Positions 10,889-24,070 of a DNA stretch of 64,000 bases are shown here, piece by piece. Under the pieces are notes generated by a model, which was not told where the DNA came from, made no database searches, and saw only the letters and a program-made list of their open reading frames with translations. Source of the DNA: Beroe forskalii (taxonomy: Eukaryota; Ctenophora; Nuda; Beroida; Beroidae); assembly GCA_011033025.1 (NCBI GenBank), contig WFMF01000470.1, positions 1 to 64,000 on the forward strand. The letters run 5' to 3'. The translations under genes were made by a program, and so were the position numbers. Within the stretch, counting starts at the first letter, position 1. Every line of letters starts with the position of its first letter.

Positions 10889-13745
10889 CAATTCACCATA
10901 CTAAACCCTGATAATGACGTTACTCTCAACCGCCTATTATGAGCGTATGACACACTTTTATCCAGTGCAGAATTATGAATAGCGTCACCCCGCAATTAGC
11001 AGCTATAAGCTTTTAGTATAATACAAATTTATAGATTTACTAAAATATTTATCAACTTTTGAACGGTTACGCTATAATAAATTTAACAATAAAGTCTTAT
11101 TGGTTATAATAATAATGATAATAATAATATGTGTTCTCGTACTTAATGATAGAAATCACCAATCGTTGCAAATTATTGAAAGCGCGCGTTAATTGTACGT
11201 GCTGCGAAGGGATAAATTACAATTTATATTATTCATCGACGCAGATATTACAGCTGATAATAATCAACAAAATAACACACGAAAAGCTTACGCGCGCTTT
11301 GATACGTCATCATCTCACTACTTTATCCCGTGATAATGACGTCACTTAGAACCGCCCGCTTCACTCAATGTCCACAATATCCACGCATGATGTTAGGAAT
11401 AAAAGTGTTCCGGTAGCGAGGATCCGTCATTAGGTACTTACAATTATAACTCTAATGTTTCCAAATAATAATATGTATTATCCCTGGACGAGATCACCAT
11501 GCTAATCACGTATTAAATTTACAGAAATTATAAAATTTATGTGTATCGCTAGATCGCGGAGATGATGATGATCATTGATCATCGTATTATAGCAGCTTGA
11601 ATACTTGAATATTTGGTCACGTGCATCCGGTAGGCAATGGGAGGTCGACAGTTTTACACTTATATTCCTGATAAAGAAGTCACCTTCAATGAAACATAGC
11701 GGCTATTTTTTGGAAGTGATAGATATTGAATATATGAGTACTATTTTTCTATTATTTCATAACTTCCGTGAGAAAAAAGGGAAGGATGAACCTGAAGAAA
11801 GAAGAAGAAGAAACATTTCCTTTTACCACGCTGGATGATGAGGCAGTATAATTTTGAGAATAATAATAATAATAATAATCGCTCGAGAGGAGGAAATAGT
11901 ACTACCACCAACATGATCATCACTATCATGCCACCAGCATTATTATATAGCGACAATTATAATGATACTGTGCGCGATAGATTGCAATAACTTTCACCAA
12001 AGTCTAGCAATTAGTACGGTAGTTCCGAAATCTCGTGCTTCGTGCTAAACGGAGACATGATATCCTGGGAAATTTAGATGCATACACAGAGCAAAAAGAT
12101 TTCTGCATTATTTAAATTTTAGAACTTTTTGGAGGACTAAACAGAATTTAATGCCACATTTTGCACAAAAACTTATCATGACCAAAGTGCTAAGCGTTGC
12201 AATATGTGGGAGATACAAAACCAGCTCAGCCATTCGTTTGCTCCTTCCATTGAAAAATTGGCCGCGCATCTAAAACTTCAATTGAACGAATTGTTACGTC
12301 GGTGGTTTTTGGATGAGTGCAAAATGGATGCCAATCTGGCACCAGACAGGTGTGACACTGGTGCGAGAACAAGGGTCATGGCGTGAGACTGGTGCAACAT
12401 CGAGGGGCATGGCGTGAAACTGGCGTGAGAAAGAGGGGCATGGTGTGAGAATCGCATCGCATTCTCCAAAGATTATCGTATCAATATATCGTCTCCATGC
12501 TTTATTGCTTTACATACTTTTCATATCATGCTGGGTGATGCATTCTTCAAATTGTTAACTGTCCCTGGACCAAACTTATCACAATCTTGAAAGCAGGCTT
12601 TGGCACTATCAGTCCATTTTCTGTCTTAACAAGGCATAGAACGGCATATGGACTTAAAACTGGGTCTAAAATGTCATTTTGTGGTGAGTCATCCAAACAC
12701 ATAGATACGTTTGTCATGCCCAAAGCTCCTCGGTGCAAATAGACAGATGATCAGCTCAAAAGTAGGAGGTCTGACGCCATAAACTCACCATTGTAACCCT
12801 TGATAATGACGTCACTGTCACTGCTCCTCACTCGTGCGCAACCAATAATTTAAAGATTATATTATGTCAATATAAATATATGAGATTATGCATGCATAAT
12901 CATCAAACGCTAATTAACATTAATCATGATGCTAATTCTCGAGTAATTATTCTTCAATACAAATTGATTAAAGAGTGATTTTACGCCATGCGAATTCTTA
13001 ATCAAATGAACTACATTTGTGTTGGAGCATGAATATTGGATAAATTCATTATTCTTATGAACGGAAGGCTAACTCATGTCGCACTCTGGCGCACAGAAAT
13101 TTATTAACTAATAAATTTGGTGATTCAGTTATTCCATAGATATAAATACAATTTTGGGCCTTTTACTGGAACATCGCAGAATATGATTGATCGTTCTGTT
13201 AAAGCATCTAATATTGATTTTACGGGTGAGGTTCTCTGAAATTATTTAAGACATTTTCGGAGGCAAGCGTTAATCATGAATTTACACGTAGTCTTGAACC
13301 ACATAGCCACAATCATATATTCGAATATTCGAATGCCACAGAGTCACAATTCCCAATACTTCGTAGAATTTGCATAACCATGTCACCTTACAACTAAAAA
13401 CGTGACTGGAGACCCTCGAACTATAAGAAAAGCTACTTTGTCACGATCACGTGAACAACACGTGCACAAGCCACAAATCCCACGTGACGGGACGGTAAAA
13501 TCACGTGCCACAAAAGTGAGGTTCATGCATCGAGACTCCTAAAATCCTAGGCTATAGGGCACAAATTATAGGATCGCGTATGAACAAAGATCACTTGATT
13601 CGCTATATAATTTCCCGAGCACTCGTAATACTACTTGTAACACAAATACTTACAGACCACGCGTCGATACCTTGGCGACCCGGCGCCAATACGCCATCAA
13701 TTCACCATATTAAAACCTGATAATGACGTCACTCTGATCTGCCAC
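10889..13745. repeat. dispersed CRE-containing repeat family (four copies)
   Basis: A motif of 40-60 bases recurs at about 10889, 11310, 12783 and 13697. The better copies (10889, 13697) begin with AATTCACCATA, then C/T, TAAA. All copies continue into CTGATAATGACGTCACT or a one- or two-base variant, and some end with AACCGCC. The core TGACGTCA is a perfect CREB/ATF site, changed to TGACGTTA in the first copy. Weaker relatives occur near 46724 and 55887. The shared flanks show these are copies of one sequence and not independent sites. Confidence 0.6.
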
Positions 13746-15989
13746 CCCTCCTCCCCCAACTCATTATATATTATATTCATAATTATATTGTCGAAAATGT
13801 TGCTGATGATTCTGTGGACCGGATACTTCACATTGTGACAACCTTGACATCAATTATTATTACTATTATTATTCATATATTACATAAATATTTGGCAGGC
13901 TAATGAATTGCAGGTGATATTTTATGCTATAATTCGTCAATATGAGATATTATTATTGTCCGAACAAGCATCACACACGGTGGAAAGTGAGGGTTTCAGT
14001 ATCCAAATCCCCCAAAATCCGGAGATTTATAAGGAAAAAATGAATTCCTTGCCATTTTCCATATCAGAAAGCTAAATAATCATAGGTTTTTCATAATCAG
14101 ATATTTGAATATTTAACCTAATCCTGATTCCACTTACTGCAGCTTTTAATCAGCTAAATACTTGAAGCCCTGACCATGACACTAATTGATATTGTTCAGT
14201 ATATCTCTATGATATCTCTTTATTTTAAGCTAATTGAACTTTTTGATAGTTTTATCGTATTGCGATATTACTCATCAATTTGTTATGAACTGGAGACAGC
14301 ACGATATTATGAGTATTGTCTTAAGTACCCTAAATGATAAACCAACAGGAACCAATAGCAACGATAATTTACACTTATCTTAGCGCTAAGGGTAGCTTTA
14401 TTATGAAGGATGTTCAAGTGATAAGATACTATGCCTTTACAATTGTTTTAGTCTATCAAGAGAGTAACGTAATGAAACTGCTTTCCAACTTTGACTAAAA
14501 AAACATTTTGATTTATGCATTTCGAATTTCAGGCCCCAAATTCATCATTTTATAAAGTATGAACATAAGGGTGGTTCAAAAATCATTTTTCTCTTCAAAT
14601 CATTATCAATAGGAGCAAAGTCAATCAGAACCTACTATTCCAGGTCCCTTAAGATTCCAGAATATCCTAAATCCAAAGGTCCTAGTATCCTAATATTCCA
14701 TTGTATCCTATAAAGATTGAAAGATTCCACTCTATCCTAAGATCCTAATATTCCACTGAATCCCAGGAATGTAACATTCCCCTGCACCCTACGATCCTAA
14801 GATTGTAGACAAAACCCCATCCCACGTGAGGCCTAGTATTTTGGCAGGAACGAATGAGATGTCGCGCTATAAACCCAATCCAGACTCTCCACATTAACTG
14901 AATAGGTTCCACTGGGCTGGTCTAATGGGGGAATTAAATTAATAATAATTTAGTAATTCCAATAATCTCCCTCGTTACCTTACACATGCAGGGCAGCTTC
15001 AGATTGCGCCGTGATTCTAATTATCATCTCGTACACTTATTAATTAGGGCGCAATTAACTATTAAGGTAATGACAGATATCAAGATTAATCAAAATAATA
15101 ACCCTTTCCGTGATTAAATAATTAATAAATACGTCCTCCGCTTCTCAGGATTTAGATAATATATATTTGACTGCATACTTGGGAGAATAATAGTTTGAGA
15201 TTTGCAGGGACTAAATATTCTTTAATCCGGTTACCATTATGAGGCTAACTGGAAACTATATGAGGGACTAATCGACTATCATTAGAACAATATATGTATG
15301 TGAATGATAAACGTCTAATTGCTCAGGTATGCCGACCTTCAAATATAACTGTCTATGAGGTAGTGTCTCGAAATAAAAACAGTGAGGACCGTAGACACAT
15401 CCACGGGTCATGGATTTAGTGGGGGACGTGGTATGATTTTAATTCAGCACCAATACAATGAATGCATGTCTACTATATTTCAAGGATATCTTCATTCGTT
15501 ATTCGTCTATTGGCATGCCAAATCCTCGTTAATTCAATTGGATATTGGATCCATAAATGAAAATTAAAAATCGGCAAAAATGTTGATTCACTGCCTGTTC
15601 ATTAACAATCGACATGCTTGAGCCGGCCAAAGTGGAGAGAATAATAAGAACTCATTATTCAAACTTTTTAAATCGTGTTGACATGGTAATCACGGCCAAG
15701 ATAGATAGTAAATCATCATACCATTACGGCGTGTATCAATGTGAACCAATCACAGCCCGGCACGACGATCACGTGTCCCTATTCTCCCGCTCCCACGGCA
15801 CTTCCTTAACGATCGTTGACAGGAAAATTAGCAAAAAATCACGATCATTTTTAAAAAGTAGTGCTGGAAGTAGGGCGTGCACTCAAAATTAGTTGTAAAA
15901 CATTTGACAGACGCCGGCGCTGTGTACGCCGTGTTCTATGAGCTGCATTATCGAGTGTTTAAGTGCAAGTCAAGGACTCCCTCACACAC

Positions 15990-16075
15990 CAGTCACGTGA
16001 CTGGGTTTTGGTGTCACGTGACCGAGCAACAACCCACGTGACAGGTACCGTTTTCATGGAAAAACCACGTGCGCG
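15990..16075. promoter_or_regulatory. cluster of CACGTG palindromes
   Basis: Four CACGTG boxes lie within about 80 bases: AGTCACGTGACT (an exact 12-base palindrome), TGTCACGTGACC, CCCACGTGACAG and ACCACGTGCG. CACGTG is the core bound by bHLH-zip factors such as USF, MITF/TFE and MYC/MAX. No coding exon overlaps. Confidence 0.45.
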
Positions 16076-19000
16076 GCGCGCAACGTTTCGGATCGAATGG
16101 TGGTGCTTCACGCTACTCCGCAGTACTTTGATGCTACTTAGAGCTCCGAAGGGATATATAGCACCGAACACAGATATATCCCGTCAAAAAGGAAAACCAG
16201 CCGTTTGACATGATGTCATTATTACATGGTTTGCAAGAAGAATTGACAACGTGGAACCGCCTAGTTTTCGTTAGCAGCCTCTAAGTTCTATATATAATTT
16301 GGGCGTACTAGATAATAACACCAATTAACTAACGCACTCGAACAGAAATGATCAGCATGGCAGGACTGGTTATATTTCATTTTCAAATCCTACTCTGGTT
16401 TGAATAATGGGTTTAGTAAAAAGTAATAAAAGTTGTTTTTCATCGATATATTCTTGCCGATGATAACCCATTGGAATCCGCCACTCTGTACTATATTTTA
16501 CTATGGCATGTCAAGTGGGTATACTGAACATGAATGTTCAATTTTATTTGAATGCTTGAATATTCGGCTAATCAAACTTTCATACCAAACGCCTGTTTTA
16601 GGTGTACTGAATTAAATTGCCCCTGCCCATGGTTTCCATTCAAATACTTGTCAAATAGAAGGATTTGCATTTGCTATGTACCCTTTCAATGTGCACCAAC
16701 CACGAACATGTTCATTTCCATTTCAAATCTCTCTGGTAATAAAACGGGTGAGCCAAAAATTCTGGGAATAGTCAGAATTAGAGATCTGGTTTAGCGTAAT
16801 AGTTTCTGTTTATTGGGGGAGACACGAAGTCGTATTGGACTGGCAATAAAGCCTAATTCGTGAAATTATTAGCAATCTCGTTATTATAATTTTAATACTA
16901 TTAGAAGCATTTATACGGATTATTAAGAGCCTTCTGGCGTCAACAAAGACTCCCCGGATCAGTTTGAACAAGCAGTAATATTCGGGGTTCGTTGATTGGT
17001 TCTTCTGCAAGCACGTGACATTCGGGGCTCCCTGATTGGTTTTCCAGCGGTCACGTGATACGTTTTGAAGGAAGGCATAGGCTATCCACCTAGCGTGATC
17101 AGCACCCAGGTTTAAACACGCTTATTAACCTTACTAATCCCGTCCTATTAATAATTTTATGTGCATTTTTATATTTGATGGGTATATTTAAAGTTAGCTA
17201 ACAAATTTTCTTGGCGCACAATGGCCAGTCATGTGGCGTTGTTCACAGCTAACGCCCCGGCAGGGAGACGCGACCCGGTCATAACCAATGATTGGACACA
17301 ATGACACGGGCGACACACAACCTCCAGTTCCTGCTCACAAAAAATCGCCCAACTTAATCTCACTAAAATATTGTGTCGTAATCTCACACAATTTGTAATC
17401 TCACAAAAAGTTTTGAATTAATAGTCGAGCCCATTTCTGAAATGAAAGGCAATTGCTGAATAGAAAAGAGGAAGATTAATAAGGTGAATTTGGTGAATTA
17501 AAGGTAATTTCGGATAAAAGCTGACTGTCCCCGTTTAGAAATAGGTGCAAAGTTTTACCTTCTATTCACTCGTCAGCATGCTTTTTAGATTTGCTAAAAG
17601 GGTGAGGTGGTAAGTCATTGCATAATAACTCTTCTTAGCAACACTGGAAGGGTCATTAACGGGAGGGTCGTTTGACCTTTTCACTTTTTGCAGCAAGAAA
17701 GTGGGACAGAATCGTAAGCTTTTCTTACCATGAGCATACCCTCGGGTTTTTCAAGTTTTTTCTTTTAAATACCTAATTGCTTAATTGACCGCGCACGGTT
17801 TTGAATGCAAACGAAACAAAAGAATTGAAATACAGGAATTAGATGCTAGTTCGCCATTTTCACGCTATAATTGACACATTGTTCGCATCGTCGATTGCAT
17901 TGTTTTAACTTAGTTTGGAGAAAATGCCTTTAAAAAGTTAAAAGTATTAGATTTAATATAGCCCGGTCCGTTACTATAGAAGTGCTTTGCATTCCATTAT
18001 TATATCGCATATTGGATGGGCAATTAGTTGCCCTACTGGGTCACCTGACTCCTTTTTTAATGATTTTCAGAAATTTGAGTATTTAGAACCCGTGACGCAA
18101 GTATCCAATAAAATAATGAAAAAACGGCATACAAAATGAAAATGAAATAAAAAAAATTGCTTACAACATAGGTAAGTGATACCTATTTGCAAAAACAAAT
18201 ACTGCAATGAAATAAAAGTTCGCTTTTCGGATTTGTTGGAGGTAAAATACTACAACTCATCTTAAGAAATAAGATGGCCGTAAATAAGAATCTTAGAAAT
18301 ATATCATTGCTCAGTGAGCAATGAGCAGTAAAATTGCTTATTAATCGAAAATAAAACCTTGTTTGAATTTGATTCCTTATTAAATCATTTAACTACTTTC
18401 AAATTGCACCATATTCACAATATCACCCGTCATGCCCCAATGCTTTTCAAGTTGCACTTTGCCTCCTCCTGCTACGTAACTTTAATCCAAATTTACCAAG
18501 TTACCCATATAATAATCATAATTTGAAGTCTACCCTAATTCAGTAAATTACGTGGCGTCAAGCACGTAATAATTTGAGATTTAGTGCATTTTCTTGATCA
18601 AATACTGAGTTTTGGATAGACTGAGAATTTAAACAATTTTGAACTTTAGAGAGCATCTGAAGAATTGAAGATTTCAACAATTTAAGAAAAATTATTCCAG
18701 TGAAAATTCCGTATAATGCCTTTGAGAAGTCATTAAAGTGTTTGAAAAAATAATTTGACTTGGATTGGCGCTGACATCTGTATCCTTCCCTCTAACAAGA
18801 CATCTCAAGCAAATGATTTCTCACGCTCTGTGTTTTACAGGGAAAACGTGTGATCAATCAAGTAACTGCAAAGTACTTGGAAATTGCACCATATCTACAA
18901 CTTCATTTTTTGATTCATTACCCTGCAAAGCTTTCATTAAAAGTTTCTTAATTGGAAATCCTAATATGATTGGTTTTGAATCAAAAGTATTTATTAACTG

Positions 19001-20548
19001 AATACCAATATGTCAAAATGTCCACAATTTGATATATATTTTGAATATTACTCCGTGTTGAAATAGGTAAAGGACGTAAACGTTTTAATCCTGAACAATA
19101 AATGCATTGAGATCATTTGTTTCTACTTTTCAGGGGTATATTGCGAAGATTCTCATGAATTTGTTAAAGATATTGAATATTCATGGGTTCATTAAGCGAA
19201 ACAAAAAATGGTACCAGTACAGGAATTGCTAAATTCCATTAATTAAGATTGTAAGGTAATTGATAAATTTCATATGCCATGCTAATGAATTTCATTTTCG
19301 ATCAATAGCTTTTTGGAGTATGAAATATCAAGCTATTTTTATCAAATCTCTGCAATCCAAAGTCCATTTTCATTGCAAATTATCCCAGTTTCGCTTATCC
19401 GAGTAGCTTCGTAGGTAACTTATCAGTGATTCCAGTAAACAGCTGAACTGGACTGAGTTGGATCCTCCAGGCACCTAATTCACGCATTATTATGAAATTC
19501 TCCAGTACTCGTCTGAGCAGCTTCCGAATTGGAAGTACTTGAGAATTGTACTGAAACCAATAAAGCTCCTTAGCCCCCATCATTAGTTGTTTAATACTCT
19601 TCATTAGCCGCTTGACTGGTACTAGTGCTCACACGAGCCGGATTTCTAATTATTATTATCGGAACAAAAACTTTTATCCGCCAAATTTCATTAGTACAAC
19701 TCAGCAATTCACAATTTTTCATAAATATATAAACTAGCTCGTGGATACTTTTAGAAATCAATATATTTCCGTATATAATATGAATTGGTCTGAATGCCAT
19801 CAAAATATTATTATGTTCTTAGAACGGGCTTATTAGTAAGTTAGCATTACGAACCGAGAGCGAGAAAGAAAGAAAGGAATGATTTGAATTTAAGTGCTAC
19901 GTCGTACCAGTAGCTTACTTGGATAACACACCAGCTTTACCCTAGCACCGGACCTCATAAAAATCTTACAAACCTGGGTAATAATCTGGCAAGTAATTTG
20001 CCAATGAAATTCATTTGGAGAGACTTGTGTATTAGTTATGTGCAATTACGATGGAAATTTAAATATATATATTTGATAAAGAAGTACTTCTTTTTAAAGT
20101 AAATTTCCGAATCAGTATATATAAAATATTTGTAAGATGGCTCGCGAGGGTTGATGTCATCTACCTATAGGTGTTATCAGTTGAGCGCGTTTCAAATTTA
20201 AAACACAGACACCAAAGCCGCGTGATAATTTGGCTAAAATCAATTTTGCAGCTCATAATAATAATATAAATACTCGGTATGTATTGGAACATATAAAATA
20301 AGCTAATTTGGCTAATTAAGTGGGATTCATTGAATTAGATGATATGATATAATACATATTGGTGTTGTGGGGTATGAAGTGGGCTATTCACGTGACACAT
20401 CCCATTGTTTTGGGAATATCTCCTTCTGGATTTACTGATGACTTTGTTACTTTTAATATATCCTAAAACAGAGATTTATACCACACCTAGCACCTCATTA
20501 CGGTTCGAGACATTCCCTTGGATCCATCAATCATGGTTCATGCGATAT

Positions 20549-20597
20549 ATCTTTTATTCATATCAATGCTAAACTAGCATTGATATGAATAAAAGAT
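20549..20597. repeat. perfect 23-bp hairpin
   Basis: The 23 bases at 20549-20571 are the exact reverse complement of 20575-20597, separated by only AAC. The loop is too short for a standard microRNA precursor. It could be a recent foldback, a tiny palindromic insertion or a cruciform-forming site. Confidence 0.85.
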
Positions 20598-21203
20598 AAG
20601 CTAAGACGTAACATGTAGTATCCTTATGATGCAGTATCTGTAACTTCCAAATGAGAAATTGGCAGTAGAAATAACGTAAATATCATAGCATTAAGTGGTG
20701 TAAACGTGACGTCAGACCACATATGTTTTCCAAAACGAATCTAGTGAATTTAGACTGCGAGATATGGCGTTTTAGTAAACAGTAAGTAGGGAGGATCTTC
20801 ATTGCTGTCAGGTGGATACAAGATGATAAGATATAATCAAATTAGATTCAAACGTGTGTTTTGCCCTATTTTATCAAGATACGACGCATGTTTCAATTAA
20901 TTTCAATTACAAATTGCCCCAGCAGTATCAATTGCAGAATGACCTAACTGATATTGTGCAAATTAATCAATTATATCACAGTTAGAATATCGAATTAAAA
21001 ATGGCCTTTACCCCAAATAGGCCATAAGTACTAGATGATATTAATCATGATCAGAGATCTAAAGTGTCCAAAGTAGATACCTCAGTAAATGTGGGTACTA
21101 GCTTAGAAGGTGCGATTGCACCATTTCCCTGCGCTAGGATTTGGAACAAGAGTGCCAGAGGAAGGCAAAGCTTATTACGTTTAAGAGCGTTTTATTGAAC
21201 CCC

Positions 21204-21320
21204 CACCCGGATAATCCCGAAAACTTCCTAATTCCAGATAATTCCGACAACATCATACTCCCGGATAATTCAGACAACTTCCTAATTCAGTAATTCCAGA
21301 TAATTCCGACAACATCCTAC
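21204..21320. repeat. short imperfect direct repeats beside a splice donor
   Basis: Several copies of a unit containing GATAATTCCGACAAC lie in tandem with variants immediately downstream (in the minus sense) of the predicted exon donor at 21324. The stretch looks like local slippage or duplication. Confidence 0.5.
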
Positions 21321-21324
21321 TCAC

Positions 21325-23518
21325 ATGATAAGTCAGTTGTTGCTGGTGAGTTTCCGATCTGCCGTGAGCTCTGAGATTGCTGAAGTCGGTGGTGGGTTTG
21401 GGACATTTTGGAAGAGGGCATATCGTGCACGACACCCCATTGCCTCCAACCTGGGGTAAAGAATAGGTCAAGCATGTTTTTAAAGTAATGCATTCAAAAA
21501 TGCTAGGCGCTAGACATGATCATTTGTCCTAAACTGAGATTATTCTGCATTGATGATATGCTACTAATGATCAATATATGATCAATGATCGCGAGATATA
21601 TTTCCCAGTAGACCAACCTCAAATTGTCTCATGACTTTGTTGTCGAACGTCGTGAAGATATTCGGTACTGTGATTTTCTCATCACTCGCAGATTTTCCGC
21701 GACGGAGCCCAGCAATCGGGAAATTCTAAAATTTGTTGAGGAGGAGACAAAAGCGATCATATTGGGATTGCAGGATGAATGGAAGAAAAATTTGTTCTTC
21801 AAATCGGATAAAAGTGCAAATCAAAAACATTTCCTTGCGTTTGACTATTACCAGTAACACGCTGATCGACTTCGCTCTGGAGCTGGGACATCTGGGTCTC
21901 TTCTAGCATTGCATTCAGCACATGAGTTGGAGTCGTGTTTGAGACGCTGTTATACAAGCTCGGTTGCTGGAAATAAAGATTGAGTCAGAGTTTAGAAGGT
22001 CCAGGGACATTTTAAGCAAATTATTTCAGAATATTCCCATCGAAATTCGAATAAATTATTCGATCCAGTGCAGAGAAAATAGGATTCATCGATAATCAAA
22101 GTTTTAAAACCATGATATTCTGATTTGCCCACAAACCTCCTTAACAGGACTGCTCGGCTCGCTCGTATCTGACATTGACTCCCCTCTGACATCCTTGACA
22201 CTAAACTTCAGGATCTTGACTCCACTGCCACAACTCTGGATGGCATCCAAGACTTCCCTGTTCGAACTCACTGTGATTTCGTCTCCATCCTCGTCTTTGT
22301 AGCTGAGTCGCACCAAACCCGACACCTGCGGGGATGAGACTTGCAATTTCCGTCCTTTGTTCATCGAAATCCACCTAAAATACAAAGACCCGTTCTTTGA
22401 CGGATTTCAGTTATTTTGTTTACTCAAACTCACCAAGAATCCACTAATCTTTACCCTAAGTAGCTGATGGGAGGCCGATATGATGGTATTACAGTATTAC
22501 GTGATCTTGGTACCTGGACCACACAGAAATATAGGGCAGGGTCGATCAATTGTTAACTGTTGATTAAGGAATAGATATGTAGGAAGTATTCAATTACTGT
22601 GCAAGGTTACCATCTGCAATGAAATTTCATGGCTTTACTATAAGTCATAATTCGCAAGTTGATGATTCGATAGTAATTAATATATGATTGAACAACAACT
22701 AGAGAACTAGTAGCAAAAGCAAAAGTCTGAGGTTTTCCAGTTTCCTTAAACCCAATTATCAATAAGAGAATATTATAACTCGTTATTAAATAATTTGACG
22801 GTTTTGCATGAGGCGAATTCGAATTGGTGTTTCACTTTTCAACTTTCGAAATGAGGCAGTATGACCAACTCAATACTTCAATGATTTGATAATTTCGGGA
22901 CATACCACAAATTGGCTCTCCACGAATTTGACCATCTCCTCATAGGGTGAAATAGACTCGGTGATTTTGAACTTCCTTATTTCTTCACGAAACACCAGCT
23001 TGACGAACACCCCTGAGGATTAAACAAAAATTAAAATCGCGTGTTATTCTATGATCTTTTATTGTAAGATATTGATGCCAAGTATGAGTAACAGACTTCA
23101 ATTAATAAATGTGAACAAAAATTTTTGAAAAAAACAAGAACAATTGCACTTAGAACAAAAAGTGTATGTGAAAAGTGTAATGGCCATGAATCGTCAATCG
23201 TGATGGTTTAAGTCGTAATAAGTTTATTAACTGATGTCAATTATTGCCAGGTGAGACAAAAAACTTACGATCGAATCAATTTATTGTACCAAGTGCTCCA
23301 GATGAATCGCAAATAGTTATTTCATATTCAAATTTTAATGGCTACATAAAAATCTCAAAGGAGCACGGAAGTATACAAGTATGGCCGCATCAGCCACAAC
23401 CGATCGGATCTGTTCAAGTGAATTTTACCCAGATTTATAAGACTAACTAACCTGCACCGTCAGTGTCGTGCGGTGAAAAAGGGGGTCGGTTACTTCTTAC
23501 TTCCTCTGACATGGTCAT
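21325..23518 (-). CDS. PB1-domain exons with a C2H2-like zinc finger
   Basis: Predicted exons: 23518-23452, 23012-22906, 22325-22137, 21966-21852 and 21443 (or 21450)-21325, all GT-AG. The start is two in-frame ATGs (M-T-M-S-E-E). Exons two and three form a PB1 domain: VKLVFREEIRKFKI supplies the basic first strand and its lysine, and YKDEDGDEITV the acidic OPCA loop, so both binding faces are present. PB1 domains pair head-to-tail in signalling and autophagy scaffolds such as p62, TFG and MEKKs. A short helical stretch (ETQMSQLQSEVDQRV) follows. The fifth exon, entered at the second of two AGs seven bases apart, reads CTICPLPKC...F..L..H-x5-H, a finger of C2H2 or BED type; the upstream AG gives another frame. 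The exon ends at a perfect GTGAGT donor in phase 0, which matches the first homeodomain exon at 9164. An independent small PB1 gene remains possible. Confidence 0.65.
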
Positions 23519-24070
23519 TTCACAGTTACCTAGACAGTTATTTCAGGATAAGTCAAGAAGAAATTCAATGTCGAAGCTACACGAAAATACCTCTATATTG
23601 TGAAACCGTCTGATTTTTACAAGTGAACCTCAGTGAATTCTCGCAGTACTTGATAGTGCAGTGGGGCGCAGCACAAAACGCCAAATAATATCATTACTGC
23701 AATAAGGCATCGAGCAAGTTCGTTTAAATGACTTGAGGGGGCACGCACACGGTTAATGAAATATACCAAAGCAATTCATACTGGGCAGAAAAACGCGCAC
23801 TAAATTACATATAAAGGTCAGCGAGAAATGAATGGAGAGTTTTATATATTAATATATTATTAAATATCAACCAATCAGTCCGACCAATCGGAGGAGAAAG
23901 GGCCGTTCTGATCAATCACAGAGACCTTCAGCCGAAAAGTCGCCGTTCGTTCGACTACCAAAGTTTCATTGGGTAATCAGAGTTTCTAACAGAAATGCAA
24001 CGTACTAAATCAGTTTCTGTAATGAGATTAAACAAATTGGGGCATCTAGATATCGGCACGTGCCAAGCGA
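23519..24070 (-). promoter_or_regulatory. probable promoter/5' region of the PB1 gene
   Basis: Upstream of the PB1 start lie CCAAT-type boxes near 23871 and 23883, an ATCAATCAC near 23913 and a palindromic GGCACGTGCC near 24057. A possible 5' UTR splice site just precedes the ATG. No TATA box is clear. Confidence 0.4.

Larger units (their letters stand above)
9165..21324. other. 12 kb non-coding region, probable large intron or regulatory domain
   Basis: No exon could be supported on either strand. If the PB1 exons and the homeodomain exons form one gene, this is a single intron; if not, it holds the 5' end of the homeodomain gene. It is AT-rich with patches of CCAAT/ATTGG, CACGTG and TGACGTCA motifs (listed separately). 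All open frames are short and have no recognisable content. Confidence 0.55.

Noticed and set aside
20549-20597. MicroRNA precursor
   Set aside because: A three-base loop and perfect 23-bp stem do not fit Drosha/Dicer substrates.
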